DNA from: Polynucleobacter sp. 73C-SIWE
GTDB lineage: Bacteria > Pseudomonadota > Gammaproteobacteria > Burkholderiales > Burkholderiaceae
NCBI RefSeq assembly: GCF_018882465.1
Contig: NZ_JACVOK010000001.1
Location: forward strand, 434,001-498,000
Length of the DNA: 64,000 nucleotides
Direction of reading: 5' to 3'
A model generated the notes under the pieces. The model was not told the DNA's origin, did not search any database, and saw only the letters and a program-made list of their open reading frames with translations. Positions within the stretch are counted from its first letter, which is position 1; the number at the start of each line of letters is the position of its first letter. A program made the position numbers and the translations under genes. Shown here piece after piece: positions 36,569 to 45,626 of this stretch.

Positions 36569-37237
36569 TTAACGAATAATGGCAACTTTTGCCTGAATAG
36601 CGCGCACTGCTTTAGACAGTGAAAAACAGATAATGAAATAAGTAGCGGCAGCCAAAATATAAGTCTCAATTGGGCGGCCATAATTTTTGCCGGCAATCTC
36701 AAAACCTTTTAATAAGTCGTAGGCGCCAATTGCATAAACCAAGGAGGTATCTTGGAACAGAATAATAGTCTGCGTCATGAAGACCGGAATCATATTCCTA
36801 AAAGCTTGGGGTAAAACTACCAAGCGCATATTTTGCCCATAGGTCATGCCTAAAGCTTCACCCGCATAAGCCTGACCCCTAGGCACTGACTGAATCCCAG
36901 CTCTCACAATCTCCGCAAAGAAGGCGGCCTCAAATGCAATAAAAGTAATCGTGGCCGATAAATCTGCTCCGATAGGTTTGCCGATAAGCATTGGGATTAA
37001 TAAGAAAAACCACAGGATCACCATTACCAATGGAATGGAGCGCATGGTATTGATATAAAACGTTGCGGGATAGACCAAGATAGGCTTGCCTGATAACCTC
37101 ATCAAGGCCAAGAAAGTGCCAACCACAATACCGCCAACTGTCGCAATGACAGTGAGCTGCACGCTAAATAGCAACCCCTTCAGAATATAATTTGTAAAGA
37201 GTTCCCAGTTATAAAAACTTAAGTCTAAGCTCAACAT
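36569..37237 (-). CDS. gltK: Amino-acid ABC transporter permease, GltK-like
   Basis: One of two membrane subunits of the importer. The 222-residue protein has five predicted membrane helices and the permease EAA motif near residues 110-140 (IVRAGIQSVPRGQAYAGEALGM). This HisM/GltK class contacts the ATPase through that loop. It starts 11 bp after gltJ. Shorter than GltJ, as usual for the pair. Confidence 0.9.
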   Translation of the reverse strand: MLSLDLSFYNWELFTNYILKGLLFSVQLTVIATVGGIVVGTFLALMRLSGKPILVYPATFYINTMRSIPLVMVILWFFLLIPMLIGKPIGADLSATITFIAFEAAFFAEIVRAGIQSVPRGQAYAGEALGMTYGQNMRLVVLPQAFRNMIPVFMTQTIILFQDTSLVYAIGAYDLLKGFEIAGKNYGRPIETYILAAATYFIICFSLSKAVRAIQAKVAIIR

Positions 37238-37248
37238 ATCATCGCCAT

Positions 37249-38040
37249 TTAATGAGCCGGACTTGCATCATTCGATGCGACAATAAAACCAGGGATGCGA
37301 CTTCTTTTTTCTATAAAAGTCATCACACGATTGACGGCAAAGGCTGATAAGGCATACAGCAGAGTCACTGCCAAGTAAATTTCCACGCCACGGGAGGTTT
37401 CTTCTTGAGCCTGCATTGCAAATAAAGTGAGCTCGGGGACTGAGACTGCAAAAGCAACTGAAGAGTTTTTGATGGCATTCATACTCTCCGAGGTAAGTGG
37501 AGGAATGACTATACGTAATGCCATAGGCAATATGACATAACGATAGGTTTGTGGTGTAGTTAAGCCAAGGGCGGTTGAGGCGGCTCTTTGTCCGCTAGGT
37601 AAAGATTGAATGCCTGCGCGCACTTGCTCCGCTATACGAGCGGAAGTAAAAAACCCCAATGCAATACTGACCAGCCAATACGATGGGAGCGCCTTTAAGG
37701 GCAAAACAAATGCGGGAATAACGTGATACCAAAGAAATACCTGAACTAAAACGGGAATATTTCTAAATAGCTCTACCCAAGCCGTTGAGAGCCGAACAAG
37801 TAATCTGCTAGCTATTCCGCTATCCGGCAAAGTCCTCAGGGTGCCCATAATGACGCCCACAATTAAGGCAATGGTCAGACCCAAACCTGCTACGGCCAAG
37901 GTCCAACCCCAAGCTTTCATCAGCCAGTCAAGATAACTGGCATCTGCATTTTGTCCAAGCCAAAAAATAGAGGAGAAGCAGTGTTCAACTACTTCTCCAT
38001 CAATGGTGCTTTTACAAAAAACACCGAAATCCAATGCCAT
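37249..38040 (-). CDS. gltJ: Amino-acid ABC transporter permease, GltJ-like
   Basis: The second membrane subunit of the importer. The 263-residue protein has a longer N-terminal region with Cys9 and Cys22 before the first helix, then five helices. The EAA loop is QVRAGIQSLPSGQRAASTALGL (~residues 140-160). PLTSESMNAIKNSSVAFAVSVPEL is typical of GltJ. It starts about 22 bp after the binding-protein gene. The C terminus (KRSRIPGFIVASNDAS) is basic and cytoplasmic. Confidence 0.9.
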   Translation of the reverse strand: MALDFGVFCKSTIDGEVVEHCFSSIFWLGQNADASYLDWLMKAWGWTLAVAGLGLTIALIVGVIMGTLRTLPDSGIASRLLVRLSTAWVELFRNIPVLVQVFLWYHVIPAFVLPLKALPSYWLVSIALGFFTSARIAEQVRAGIQSLPSGQRAASTALGLTTPQTYRYVILPMALRIVIPPLTSESMNAIKNSSVAFAVSVPELTLFAMQAQEETSRGVEIYLAVTLLYALSAFAVNRVMTFIEKRSRIPGFIVASNDASPAH

Positions 38041-38062
38041 ATTAGAAGCTTAATTAGTTAAA

Positions 38063-38974
38063 TTACTTCTTGTTGTAGTCTTCGGCTGGCTTGTCATTAA
38101 GATTTGCCCAAGCATTTTTGGTAGCTGGAGATAACTCAAGACCGACGACAGCATTTTTTGGTGGAATTGGTGACAAGAACCACTTATTCCACAGTCCAGG
38201 CATTTTTCCATTGGCAACAATCTTGGCAATGGCAGCATTCACAGCAGCCTTGAACTCAGGATCATTCTTGGGAACCATGATGGCGATTGGCTCAGTAGCA
38301 AGCACCTCACCAACAATTTTGAAATCTTTTGGATTCTTGGAGTTCGCAATATTGCCCGCCAAAATAGAACCGTCCATTACAAATGCATCAGCACGGCCAG
38401 ACTCTAATAACAAGAAGCTATCAGCATGGTCTTTACCGAATACTTCATCAAAGTTCACACCATTGGCTTTTTCATGTTTGCGCAGCAATTGAACAGAGGT
38501 TGTGCCAGTAGTAGTGGCAACTTTCTTACCTGCTAATTGAGAAATTGAATTAATTCCAGAATTTGCTTTAACTGCAATACGCACTTCCTCAACATACAAG
38601 GTATTAGCAAAGCCAACATCCTTAGCACGAGTACTATTATTCGTTGTTGTGCCGCACTCAATATCAACGGTACCGTTTTGCACTAAAGGTACGCGGTTTT
38701 GTGATGTCACAGGCTGGTAGTTAATGCGGATTGTGCTCATGCCTAACTTATCTTTAATGTCACCCAAAATCATGCGGCAAACTTCAACGTGGTAGCCATC
38801 AAAGCGGCTATCGCCTGTGGTATAGGACATCGGTATGGATGACTCGCGCACGCCCATAGTGACGGCACCAGAAGATTTAATCTTATCTAAAGTAGGACTT
38901 GCAGCAAATGCACTAACCGATACTCCGACAAAGAAAACAGCAGCAGCAAACTGACTTAATTGATTCTTTTTCAT
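38063..38974 (-). CDS. gltI: Glutamate/aspartate periplasmic binding protein, GltI-like
   Basis: This type-3 solute-binding protein captures the amino acid in the periplasm. From the ATG at 38974 it is 303 residues (a GTG three codons upstream is less likely). It has a signal peptide (~residues 1-24, ending VSAFAA), GAVTMGVRESSIPMSY at the start of the mature domain, FDGYHVEVCRMIL, the DIECGTTTNNSTRAKDVGFA segment (~residues 106-125) and VATTTGTTSVQLLRKH. These are close to the E. coli GltI type. First gene of gltIJKL; a perfect inverted repeat lies 40-65 bp upstream. Confidence 0.92.
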   Translation of the reverse strand: MKKNQLSQFAAAVFFVGVSVSAFAASPTLDKIKSSGAVTMGVRESSIPMSYTTGDSRFDGYHVEVCRMILGDIKDKLGMSTIRINYQPVTSQNRVPLVQNGTVDIECGTTTNNSTRAKDVGFANTLYVEEVRIAVKANSGINSISQLAGKKVATTTGTTSVQLLRKHEKANGVNFDEVFGKDHADSFLLLESGRADAFVMDGSILAGNIANSKNPKDFKIVGEVLATEPIAIMVPKNDPEFKAAVNAAIAKIVANGKMPGLWNKWFLSPIPPKNAVVGLELSPATKNAWANLNDKPAEDYNKK

Positions 38975-39013
38975 GGGGCTCACTTTCAGTAAATAAGTAG
39001 GTAAGGCAAATGA

Positions 39014-39039
39014 CTTTATATCACCCTTGCAATATAAAG
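39014..39039. promoter_or_regulatory. 8-bp inverted repeat upstream of gltI
   Basis: CTTTATAT (39014-39021) and ATATAAAG (39032-39039) form a perfect inverted repeat with a 10-bp spacer, centre-to-centre 18 bp, 40-65 bp upstream of the gltI ATG. This is a plausible operator spacing for a dimeric regulator. The AT-rich sequence raises the chance of coincidence. A TATAAA -10-like hexamer on the minus strand overlaps one arm. Confidence 0.3.
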
Positions 39040-39092
39040 CATTATTTGATGATTTTATATGTAATTTTTATGTATAACGTAAGCCTCAAATG

Positions 39093-39124
39093 AAAAAACC
39101 TGCTATGTTTCCATAGCAGGTTTT
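39093..39124 (-). terminator. Rho-independent terminator of the porin gene
   Basis: AAAACCTGCTATG (39095-39107) pairs with CATAGCAGGTTTT (39112-39124): a 13-bp stem and 4-base loop. On the minus strand it is followed by a T-run (TTTTTT). It lies ~45 bp past the porin stop and before the gltI upstream region. Confidence 0.9.
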
Positions 39125-39167
39125 GTACTGCATTTCTAAACTCAAACTAGCTTACGCTAGCGTTAAA

Positions 39168-40388
39168 TTAGAAAGTGTGACGTGCGCCAATAGAATATTG
39201 TTGCAAGTTGTAAGCACCATTGCTTGTGCTTGATGTGTTGTTTTGGCCATAAATAGCATACAAGTTTGTACGCTTGCTCAACCAATAGTTAGCACCAGCT
39301 TGGTAACCAGCGATGTTAGCTGTAGGTTGATCTGTACCGAATGCGCTGAAACGGCCATTACCAATAGAAGCCCAACCTTCGATAGTTGGTGTAATAAAGC
39401 TACGTACACCAACTTCTTGTGCCGTACGCTTGATGAAAGCATTGCTATTCAATGAAGATTCAACCTTACGATTTGTCCAACCTGCGTATGCCTTCAAAAT
39501 ACCGAAGTCATAGCTAGCTGTAATCAAAGCTTGGTTATCTTTAACGTTATTACCTTGTGTGCCGCTACCCCAATATACGGTATTCGTAGTAGTTAAGGTA
39601 GTCGAGTTGTAAGGATTATCAGAGCTAAACGATGCATAAGAAGCCTGAATGTTAGCTTTTTGGAATACATAGTCCAACGCGAACTGGTAACCAGTTTGAG
39701 TGTTTTCAGCGCCGATGTAACCTGCAGTACCTGCGGCTGTACTATTTGAATTACTCTGTGTATAGGCAGCCTTACCAATCAAACCAGCCATACGCTCAGT
39801 CGCTACACGAACAGTGTTAGTTGTTCTAGCAGTGTAAGCAGCAGATGTTGAACCAGCAGAAGTAGCGTTACTTGAAGATGTAAAGAAAGCACCGTCAGTT
39901 GATGGGGCTAACATGCTGCCGTAAGTCTGAGCCAACTGACCAGTTGTATTCGAGCCAGCCTGTTCCCAGAACAAGGTGTTTTGTGTACCAATACGTGCGT
40001 TACCCATGCCTTTTTTCTCGAAACCAACAAAAGCTTGACGTACGTTAGGAGCCCAAGTAGCTGTACCAGCAGTAACTGCAGCTGTACCGAGACCAGTCGT
40101 GTTTGAACCTGCATTACCAGCTGGCTGAATACCCAATTCAAATGTGAAGATCGCAGAAGTACCGCCACCTAAATCTTCATTGCCACGGAAACCAAGACGG
40201 CTACCAGATTCCATGCTGTTACTAATACGGCTAACAGATTCTTTAACTACTGTTGATGATGTTTGCGCACGTGCGTTACCGCCTGTGTAACCAACATCCA
40301 AGAGACCGTAAACGGTTACGCTGGACTGAGCTTGAGCTGCGCCAGCAAATGCTGTCATTGCTGCAACTGCTAATAGCGATTTTTTCAT
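39168..40388 (-). CDS. Outer-membrane porin (general, Burkholderia type)
   Basis: A 16-stranded trimeric beta-barrel porin for small hydrophilic solutes. The 406-residue precursor has a signal peptide (MKKSLLAVAAMTAFAGAAQAQ) and starts its barrel with SSVTVYGLLDVGYTGG. The SRLGFRGNEDLGGGTSAIFTFELG strand (in part: GFRGNEDLGGG) is the hallmark of the family, and the C terminus ends in IGARHTF with a terminal Phe for BAM recognition. The composition is rich in Ser, Thr, Asn and Ala. A GGAGA ribosome site precedes the ATG. It is a single gene with its own terminator, downstream of the upstream region containing a 9-bp direct repeat. Confidence 0.94.
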   Translation of the reverse strand: MKKSLLAVAAMTAFAGAAQAQSSVTVYGLLDVGYTGGNARAQTSSTVVKESVSRISNSMESGSRLGFRGNEDLGGGTSAIFTFELGIQPAGNAGSNTTGLGTAAVTAGTATWAPNVRQAFVGFEKKGMGNARIGTQNTLFWEQAGSNTTGQLAQTYGSMLAPSTDGAFFTSSSNATSAGSTSAAYTARTTNTVRVATERMAGLIGKAAYTQSNSNSTAAGTAGYIGAENTQTGYQFALDYVFQKANIQASYASFSSDNPYNSTTLTTTNTVYWGSGTQGNNVKDNQALITASYDFGILKAYAGWTNRKVESSLNSNAFIKRTAQEVGVRSFITPTIEGWASIGNGRFSAFGTDQPTANIAGYQAGANYWLSKRTNLYAIYGQNNTSSTSNGAYNLQQYSIGARHTF

Positions 40389-40596
40389 TCTTTAAATCTC
40401 CAAAAATTAAAAGTAATGCCCAAATAAAACCGGGACCATTGAATTTTGCTTGTAATGCCCGCCTCGACTGGAGGTAAGGGTAATTAAGAGCTCTTTTTGC
40501 TTGTGGAAAGGTAGTTTTTTTGCTTTCTTCGTTGTATCTCGGCAACAAGGCCTTTGTTTTCTGTCCTTTATGGGCCTCAGCTGCCAAAATTGTCAT
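40389..40596. promoter_or_regulatory. Divergent upstream region of porin and Sel1-like gene
   Basis: About 208 bp separate the two starts. It holds a 9-bp direct repeat GTAATGCCC at 40413-40421 and 40452-40460 (39 bp apart). I see no clear sigma-70 pair. An open frame runs from a TTG at 40501 into the Sel1-like gene but is unlikely to be translated. Confidence 0.35.
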
Positions 40597-42057
40597 ATGG
40601 CAAGTCGCGAATTCCTAAAAATCCTCAGTTCAGCCCGTTTGGGTGATGTATTAGCGCAACAAAAGTTAGCACAGGCCTATATGACTGGGGCATTTAAAAC
40701 TCCAATTCAGCCAACTAATGCCTTGATTTGGTTCGAAAAATCCTATTTTTCTATTATAAATCAAGGGCTTGAGGGGTCTGCTTCAATTCAAGATGAAATT
40801 TCTGGTCTTTTAGATCAAGTTGCCAGCATTCCCCTAGTGGAGACTTTCAATTCACCTGCATTTAGCTTTGGCTGGGGGTCGTTCTGGGAGGTGGCTGAAA
40901 AAACAGTTCAGGATACCTCTAGCCTGGCCGCCAAATGGCAGCTCGCTAATCTTCTAATTAACCCGGCCTATCAAGAGACTCAAACTCAACTTGGCGATTG
41001 GGTGGATAAAACAGTGATTTCACCCTCCGTTGAAAAAATAGTCGGTATCGATTTTATTGGTCTTCAAAAACTTGCCAAAGAATACCTAGAAGAACTTTCT
41101 AAAATCGATTCGCCATACACAAGCTCTGCTAGAGAATTACTCATCAAGCTACAACCCAAAAATGAGGCTCTTTCCACTTTATGGGGCGCTTGGCTTGAGG
41201 AGAAAAATGAAGCCGCTCTTTTGCAAGCGGCAGAAGTTGGGCTCACTATTGCAAAGCTGACTTTGGGATTGCGTCTCGCTCAATTAGATGGCGGTGATAA
41301 CAAATCTAACGCTTCGCTTAAAAAAGCGGCTTACTGGCTAGAGCTCGCAGCCAAAGATGGGGATCGTGATGCTTGGTATGCATTAGGTGAAATTTATCGC
41401 CGCCCTCAATTCTCAGGATATAACGCCTCAGAAAGCGATCGCTGCTTTGATCGTGCTGCTGACTTAGGGCACGCAGAAGCACAACTACGCAAAGGTGCCA
41501 ATCTATGGCGTAAGCGCGAAAAGTCTGAAGAAAAGGTGCGTGGCTTGCAAGCATCATATTGGGTCTGGCAAGCGCATCAGCAAGGTGTAGTAGAGGCCAA
41601 AGATTTACTCAGCAAAATTTTAGAAAGCTGCCCGGACCCCAAATCCAATGAATGGTTTGAGCTAGCGCAATATGCTGAGCGTGCTATTAATCATCATGCT
41701 GAACATAAATTAGATGAAGATTGGTTGTTACTGTGCCATCGCATCGTCATTGCCAATCAATTTAACTTTAGTAAAGCAGAGTTACTGCTTTGCGAAGTAG
41801 GTCAGCTACAACATGAACACTGTGTAGCGGTTGATATTCGCTGGGAATTACCGAAGATTTTGCCGCGACTGATTCAGATTGATACGATTCAACAACGTCG
41901 CACTCTTTTGGCCGCAGGCAAGGCGTTTGCTGGTGCCGAACTGGATATTGAAGGTAACCTCCGACAAAGACGCTATCGCTTTGATCGCGTTACTAATTGG
42001 CTAACAGATACTTTTTCTAAAAAATCTAAAAATCAGACTGACGCTGAACTAGCTTGA
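40597..42057 (+). CDS. Tetratricopeptide / Sel1-like repeat protein of unknown role
   Basis: A 486-residue helical repeat protein without signal peptide or membrane segment. Sel1-like units appear at the N terminus (AQQKLAQAYMTGAFKTP with ALIWFEKSY, ~20-50) and in the middle (AKLTLGLRLAQLDGGD... AAYWLELAAKDGDRDAWYALGEIYRRP, then CFDRAADLGHAEAQLRKGANLWRKR; ~210-320). The rest is divergent helix. Such proteins serve as protein-binding scaffolds; no partner can be named. I start it at the ATG 40597, not the TTG at 40501, because the upstream part is not repeat-like. The 3' end overlaps tatC by 25 bp. Confidence 0.8.
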   Translation: MASREFLKILSSARLGDVLAQQKLAQAYMTGAFKTPIQPTNALIWFEKSYFSIINQGLEGSASIQDEISGLLDQVASIPLVETFNSPAFSFGWGSFWEVAEKTVQDTSSLAAKWQLANLLINPAYQETQTQLGDWVDKTVISPSVEKIVGIDFIGLQKLAKEYLEELSKIDSPYTSSARELLIKLQPKNEALSTLWGAWLEEKNEAALLQAAEVGLTIAKLTLGLRLAQLDGGDNKSNASLKKAAYWLELAAKDGDRDAWYALGEIYRRPQFSGYNASESDRCFDRAADLGHAEAQLRKGANLWRKREKSEEKVRGLQASYWVWQAHQQGVVEAKDLLSKILESCPDPKSNEWFELAQYAERAINHHAEHKLDEDWLLLCHRIVIANQFNFSKAELLLCEVGQLQHEHCVAVDIRWELPKILPRLIQIDTIQQRRTLLAAGKAFAGAELDIEGNLRQRRYRFDRVTNWLTDTFSKKSKNQTDAELA

Positions 42058-42827
42058 TCTTCTTTAGCAGCCTCATCATCTGCAGGTTTAGGCGTATAGA
42101 AGCGTGCAATAAATAAGCCCAGCTCATAGAGCAAAGTCATCGGAACCGCCAAGAGCAATTGGGATAGAACATCGGGCGGGGTCACGACTGCAGAAATCAC
42201 AAAGGCGCCCACAATAACGTAGGGGCGAATTTCTTTCAGCTTAGCCAAAGGCACAATACCCATACGCACAAGAACAACCACTACTACTGGTACCTCAAAC
42301 GTAATACCGAAGGCTAAAAAAGTATTCATGGCAAAGCTCAGGTACTTATCGATATCTGTAGACATCTCAGCGCCCAATGGTGCGTTGTAGCTAGCCATGA
42401 AATTAAACACGGTCGGGAATACCAAGAAGTAAGCAAAGGCCATACCAAAAATAAATAAGCTGTAACTACTCACCACCAATGGAACCACCAGCTTACGCTC
42501 ATGTTGATATAAGCCTGGCGCAATAAAAGCCCATAATTGATAAATCACCACGGGTAATGCAATCAAAAATGCCACCAGCATGGTGACTTTCATCGGAACA
42601 AAGAATGAACCGGTGACATCCGTCACAATCATCTTGCCCCCTGCTGGTAATGAATCTAGCAAAGGTTGTGAAAATAAATGAAAAATATCAGGCGCCCAAT
42701 AGACCAGGCAAACAAAGACAACAATAATTGCTAAAGCTGCTTTGATAACACGATCACGCAATTCAAATAAATGCGAGAGAAAAGATTCTTGTAAACCTGA
42801 CTCTTCAGTGGAATGATTTTCTGACAT
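42033..42827 (-). CDS. tatC: Sec-independent translocase subunit TatC
   Basis: TatC is the multispanning receptor for twin-arginine signal peptides. The 264-residue protein starts with a cytoplasmic head containing LSHLFELRDRVIKA (~residues 16-29), then six predicted helices. FVPMKVTMLVAFLIALPVVIYQLWAFIAPGLYQHERK (in part: QLWAFIAPGLYQHERK, ~94-109) carries the conserved receptor site. Last gene of tatA-tatB-tatC. Its 3' end overlaps the convergent Sel1-like gene. Confidence 0.96.
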   Translation of the reverse strand: MSENHSTEESGLQESFLSHLFELRDRVIKAALAIIVVFVCLVYWAPDIFHLFSQPLLDSLPAGGKMIVTDVTGSFFVPMKVTMLVAFLIALPVVIYQLWAFIAPGLYQHERKLVVPLVVSSYSLFIFGMAFAYFLVFPTVFNFMASYNAPLGAEMSTDIDKYLSFAMNTFLAFGITFEVPVVVVVLVRMGIVPLAKLKEIRPYVIVGAFVISAVVTPPDVLSQLLLAVPMTLLYELGLFIARFYTPKPADDEAAKEDQASSASV

Positions 42828-42854
42828 GCGAAAGTATTTTTATTCTTGTTTTAT

Positions 42855-43331
42855 TTATTTGATAGCGCTGTGATGAAAGCGTTTCATCCTGGCGGCGCCC
42901 GATTGAACTCGTGTGCGCACGCCGGCTGAGCGTTTAAACCAGACCGGTCTGGCTGCACGCCTAACGCCCCAGCTATTGCGACCTTGACGCTTGGTCTTAT
43001 CCCATACCGCCCTCTCATCAAGCGGTAGCTTCTCAAAACTGGTTTCGAAAATATCGGCCTGATCGCTCAGATTGGTATTAGCTTCTTGAACAGTGGAGTT
43101 GATACTGTTCTCAACTTCCTTGAAGGCGGAAGCGCTTTCTTCCCGGAACTTTTTAAATTCCTCTACTTCCATCTGGCGATTAACTTCAGATTTAATGTCG
43201 GCCATGTAGCGCTGTGCACGACCAAATAAATTACCCGCCATACGAGCAATTTTTGGTAGGCGCTCTGGACCCACTACGATTAAAGCAACTACTGCAATAA
43301 GCGCAAGTTTTGAAACTCCAAGATCAATCAT
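42855..43331 (-). CDS. tatB: Sec-independent translocase subunit TatB
   Basis: TatB joins TatC in the signal-peptide receptor. The 158-residue protein begins with MIDLGVSKLALIAVVALIVVGPERLPKIAR, the short membrane helix (~residues 5-21) followed by the hinge GPERLP. A long amphipathic, acidic helix follows and a basic C-terminal tail (RRAARPVWFKRSAGVRTR). The glutamate after the helix distinguishes it from TatA. It starts 49 bp after tatA and ends 27 bp before tatC. Confidence 0.95.
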   Translation of the reverse strand: MIDLGVSKLALIAVVALIVVGPERLPKIARMAGNLFGRAQRYMADIKSEVNRQMEVEEFKKFREESASAFKEVENSINSTVQEANTNLSDQADIFETSFEKLPLDERAVWDKTKRQGRNSWGVRRAARPVWFKRSAGVRTRVQSGAARMKRFHHSAIK

Positions 43332-43380
43332 TGAAGCAGTCTTCTAAAAACCACATGGATTTCTATTGCGCTAACAAGAA

Positions 43381-43602
43381 TCACTTGTTAATGTCTTTGG
43401 CGTGCACATCAACAGTTTTTTCTGTTGTTGCAGCAGCTTGCTGGATTTGCTCTTTAGGTTCATCGCCTGGCTTCATGCCATCTTTAAAACCTTTAACAGC
43501 ACCACCCAAATCTTGGCCGATATTGCGTAATTTCTTGGTACCAAATACCAACATCACGATGACCAAAACAATTAACCAATGCCAAATGCTAAATGAGCCC
43601 AT
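43381..43602 (-). CDS. tatA: Sec-independent translocase subunit TatA
   Basis: TatA oligomerises to open the path for folded proteins. The 73-residue protein has an N-terminal membrane helix ([15 protein letters not shown], ~residues 5-19), the hinge GTKKLR and an amphipathic helix [17 protein letters not shown]. It ends in an acidic/Gln-rich tail. First gene of the tat operon. The Rieske protein in this window is an expected substrate. Confidence 0.96.
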   Translation of the reverse strand: MGSFSIWHWLIVLVIVMLVFGTKKLRNIGQDLGGAVKGFKDGMKPGDEPKEQIQQAAATTEKTVDVHAKDINK

Positions 43603-43618
43603 TTTGAATCTCCTTGGA

Positions 43619-43975
43619 TTATTTTTTCCAGGGGCGCGGACCGCCCATCACATGCAAATGCAAGTGATAAACCTCCTGCCCTCCATCTGCACCATTATTC
43701 ACCATCAAACGAAAGCCACCATCCTTGCCGGGACGACAGCCTTGCTCTTTGGCAAGACGCGGTGCTAATTCCATCATTCTACCCAGCAATGGGGCATCAA
43801 TGCTTTCTGCTGACTCCAACATGGGTATATGTTTCTTGGGAATCATCAAAAAATGCACTGGTGCGGCTGGATTGATATCTTTAAAAGCGTAGATTTCCTC
43901 ATCCTCATAGACCTTTTGAGATGGGATCAAACCTTGTGAAATCTTGCAAAACAGGCAATTTGGATCATGCGACAT
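43619..43975 (-). CDS. hinT: HIT-family purine nucleoside phosphoramidase, HinT-like
   Basis: A histidine-triad nucleotide hydrolase that cleaves AMP-linked amines. The 118-residue protein has the N-terminal CLFCKISQG (Zn-type cysteines, ~residues 7-15), LMIPKKHI and the triad HLHLHVMGG (~102-110). It is the HinT/PKCI class by length. It sits 16 bp upstream of tatA and 6 bp after hisE, the his-tat junction also found in other betaproteobacteria. Confidence 0.93.
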   Translation of the reverse strand: MSHDPNCLFCKISQGLIPSQKVYEDEEIYAFKDINPAAPVHFLMIPKKHIPMLESAESIDAPLLGRMMELAPRLAKEQGCRPGKDGGFRLMVNNGADGGQEVYHLHLHVMGGPRPWKK

Positions 43976-43981
43976 GGGTAT

Positions 43982-44383
43982 TTATTCCTTACCAGCGGCT
44001 TTTCTGGCTGCCTTTTCTTCGATTCCAGAGGTGCCCAAGCGGCGATCTAGCTCAGTAATCACATCTTCAGGTCGCAAGTTAAATTGTGACAAGGCAATCA
44101 AACAGTGGAACCAAAGGTCTGCCATTTCGGCTACCAGCAACTTTTGCTGCTCAGGAGCCAAGTTCGCACTTCGGGCATCTTTAGCAGCCATGACTGCCTC
44201 GGTTGCCTCTTCACCAATCTTTTTCAAAATTCCATCATCACCCTTTGAAAAGAGCAAAGCAGTATAGGAGGTCTTGGGATCGGCTTGTCCTGCCTTAAAA
44301 GCATCACGACGTTGATCCACGACATCGGCTAAATGCGCGAATGCAGAATCCAAATTAGAAGGTTTATTCGTAGAGCTAGTCAT
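43982..44383 (-). CDS. hisE: Phosphoribosyl-ATP pyrophosphatase
   Basis: HisE hydrolyses phosphoribosyl-ATP to phosphoribosyl-AMP, the second histidine step. The 133-residue all-helical MazG-like protein has [35 protein letters not shown] (in part: [16 protein letters not shown], the EExxE metal site) and [12 protein letters not shown]. HisE and HisI are separate genes here, as in betaproteobacteria, not fused as in enterics. Last his gene of the run, directly before hinT. Confidence 0.95.
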   Translation of the reverse strand: MTSSTNKPSNLDSAFAHLADVVDQRRDAFKAGQADPKTSYTALLFSKGDDGILKKIGEEATEAVMAAKDARSANLAPEQQKLLVAEMADLWFHCLIALSQFNLRPEDVITELDRRLGTSGIEEKAARKAAGKE

Positions 44384-44414
44384 TCGATTATTTTATGTCT
44401 TTTATTGGGCAAGC

Positions 44415-44834
44415 CTACTTCGCAGACTCATCAACCCAAGCAGATTTAACAGAGTCCCACTGAAAAAAGAAACAGCTGTGCTCACCAGTGTGACAGGCAA
44501 TGCTATCTTTTTGCTCAACCATGAGCAAAATCGTATCGCCATCACAATCCAAACGAATTTCTTTTACTTTCTGGATATGGCCAGATTCTTCGCCTTTGTG
44601 CCAAAGCTTTTGTCTAGAACGCGTCCAATAGACAGCCTCACCAGAACGTAAGGTTGCCAACAAAGCGTCACGATTCATCCAGGCCATCATCAAAACATCT
44701 TTACTGCCGACCTCTTGTGCAATTGCAGGCACCAAACCGTGTTCATTCCATGCCACAGCATCAAGCCAAGCGCCAGCTTGCAAAGACTGAATTGGAGTGA
44801 ATGTGCTCTGAGGTTTATCTGGGTATTGCGTCAT
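44415..44834 (-). CDS. hisI: Phosphoribosyl-AMP cyclohydrolase
   Basis: HisI opens the adenine ring of phosphoribosyl-AMP. The 139-residue protein has [39 protein letters not shown] (in part: [13 protein letters not shown]) with the conserved zinc cysteine and histidine in [10 protein letters not shown] and the C-terminal [10 protein letters not shown]. Length fits the monofunctional form. It is 33 bp after hisF and 31 bp before hisE. Confidence 0.96.
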   Translation of the reverse strand: MTQYPDKPQSTFTPIQSLQAGAWLDAVAWNEHGLVPAIAQEVGSKDVLMMAWMNRDALLATLRSGEAVYWTRSRQKLWHKGEESGHIQKVKEIRLDCDGDTILLMVEQKDSIACHTGEHSCFFFQWDSVKSAWVDESAK

Positions 44835-44867
44835 ACCTAAACTTTACAGCGAATCTTGGAAGACAGG

Positions 44868-45626
44868 CTAAATCCGAACCGGAATTCCTTGGGCGGCCAT
44901 ATATTCTTTTGCCTGCCCTACAGTGAACTCGCCATAATGAAAAATACTGGCCGCTAATACGGCATCCGCATGGCCTTTGGTAATCCCATCGACCAAATGC
45001 TGCAAATTACCAACGCCACCAGATGCAATTACTGGTACAGAGACTAGATCGCTCACAGCCGCCGTTAAAGCTAAATCGAAGCCATCTTTGCTGCCATCGC
45101 GATTCATGCTGGTCAGCAAAATTTCACCGGCGCCACGTTTAGCTACTTCACTGGCCCACTCTACGACATCAATACCTGTGGCTGTTCTACCGCCATGGGT
45201 AAATACCTCCCAATTACCAGAAGGAGTTTGTTTAGCATCAATCGCAACCACAATACATTGTGAGCCGTAATAAGCAGCAGCATCTGAAACTAAATCAGGA
45301 TTGGCTACTGCTGAAGAATTCATACTCACTTTATCTGCGCCAGCATTGAGTAAGCGACGTACATCAGCAACAGCGCGCACACCGCCGCCAACGGTGAGAG
45401 GAATAAATACTTGGGAAGCCACATCTTCAATGATGTGCAAAATCAGATCGCGGCCATCAGATGTAGCAGTAATATCTAAGAATGTAAGCTCATCGGCACC
45501 TTGAGTGTCATAACGTTTAGCGATTTCTACAGGATCACCTGCATCGCGCAAGCCAACGAAATTCACACCCTTAACAACGCGCCCTGCAGTGACATCAAGG
45601 CAAGGAATAATGCGTTTTGTTAACAC
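44868..45626 (-). CDS. hisF: Imidazole glycerol phosphate synthase, cyclase subunit HisF
   Basis: HisF uses ammonia from HisH to make imidazole glycerol phosphate and AICAR. The 252-residue TIM barrel has the catalytic Asp in [18 protein letters not shown] (~residue 11), LFLDITAT-like [27 protein letters not shown], the second Asp in VVAIDAK and the phosphate loops SGGVGN and ASIFHYGE. The start is GTG and shares one base with the hisA stop (TAGTG). Partner hisH is two genes upstream. Confidence 0.97.
   Translation of the reverse strand: MLTKRIIPCLDVTAGRVVKGVNFVGLRDAGDPVEIAKRYDTQGADELTFLDITATSDGRDLILHIIEDVASQVFIPLTVGGGVRAVADVRRLLNAGADKVSMNSSAVANPDLVSDAAAYYGSQCIVVAIDAKQTPSGNWEVFTHGGRTATGIDVVEWASEVAKRGAGEILLTSMNRDGSKDGFDLALTAAVSDLVSVPVIASGGVGNLQHLVDGITKGHADAVLAASIFHYGEFTVGQAKEYMAAQGIPVRI

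Noticed and set aside
39148..39163. CTAGC-TTAC-GCTAG hairpin after the porin stop
   Set aside because: Only a 5-bp stem without T-run; the 13-bp terminator at 39093-39124 explains the transcript end.
40501..40596. 32-residue N-terminal extension of the Sel1-like protein
   Set aside because: Begins at a TTG, is Phe/Cys-rich without the shape of a signal peptide, and precedes the repeat region; the ATG at 40597 is better.
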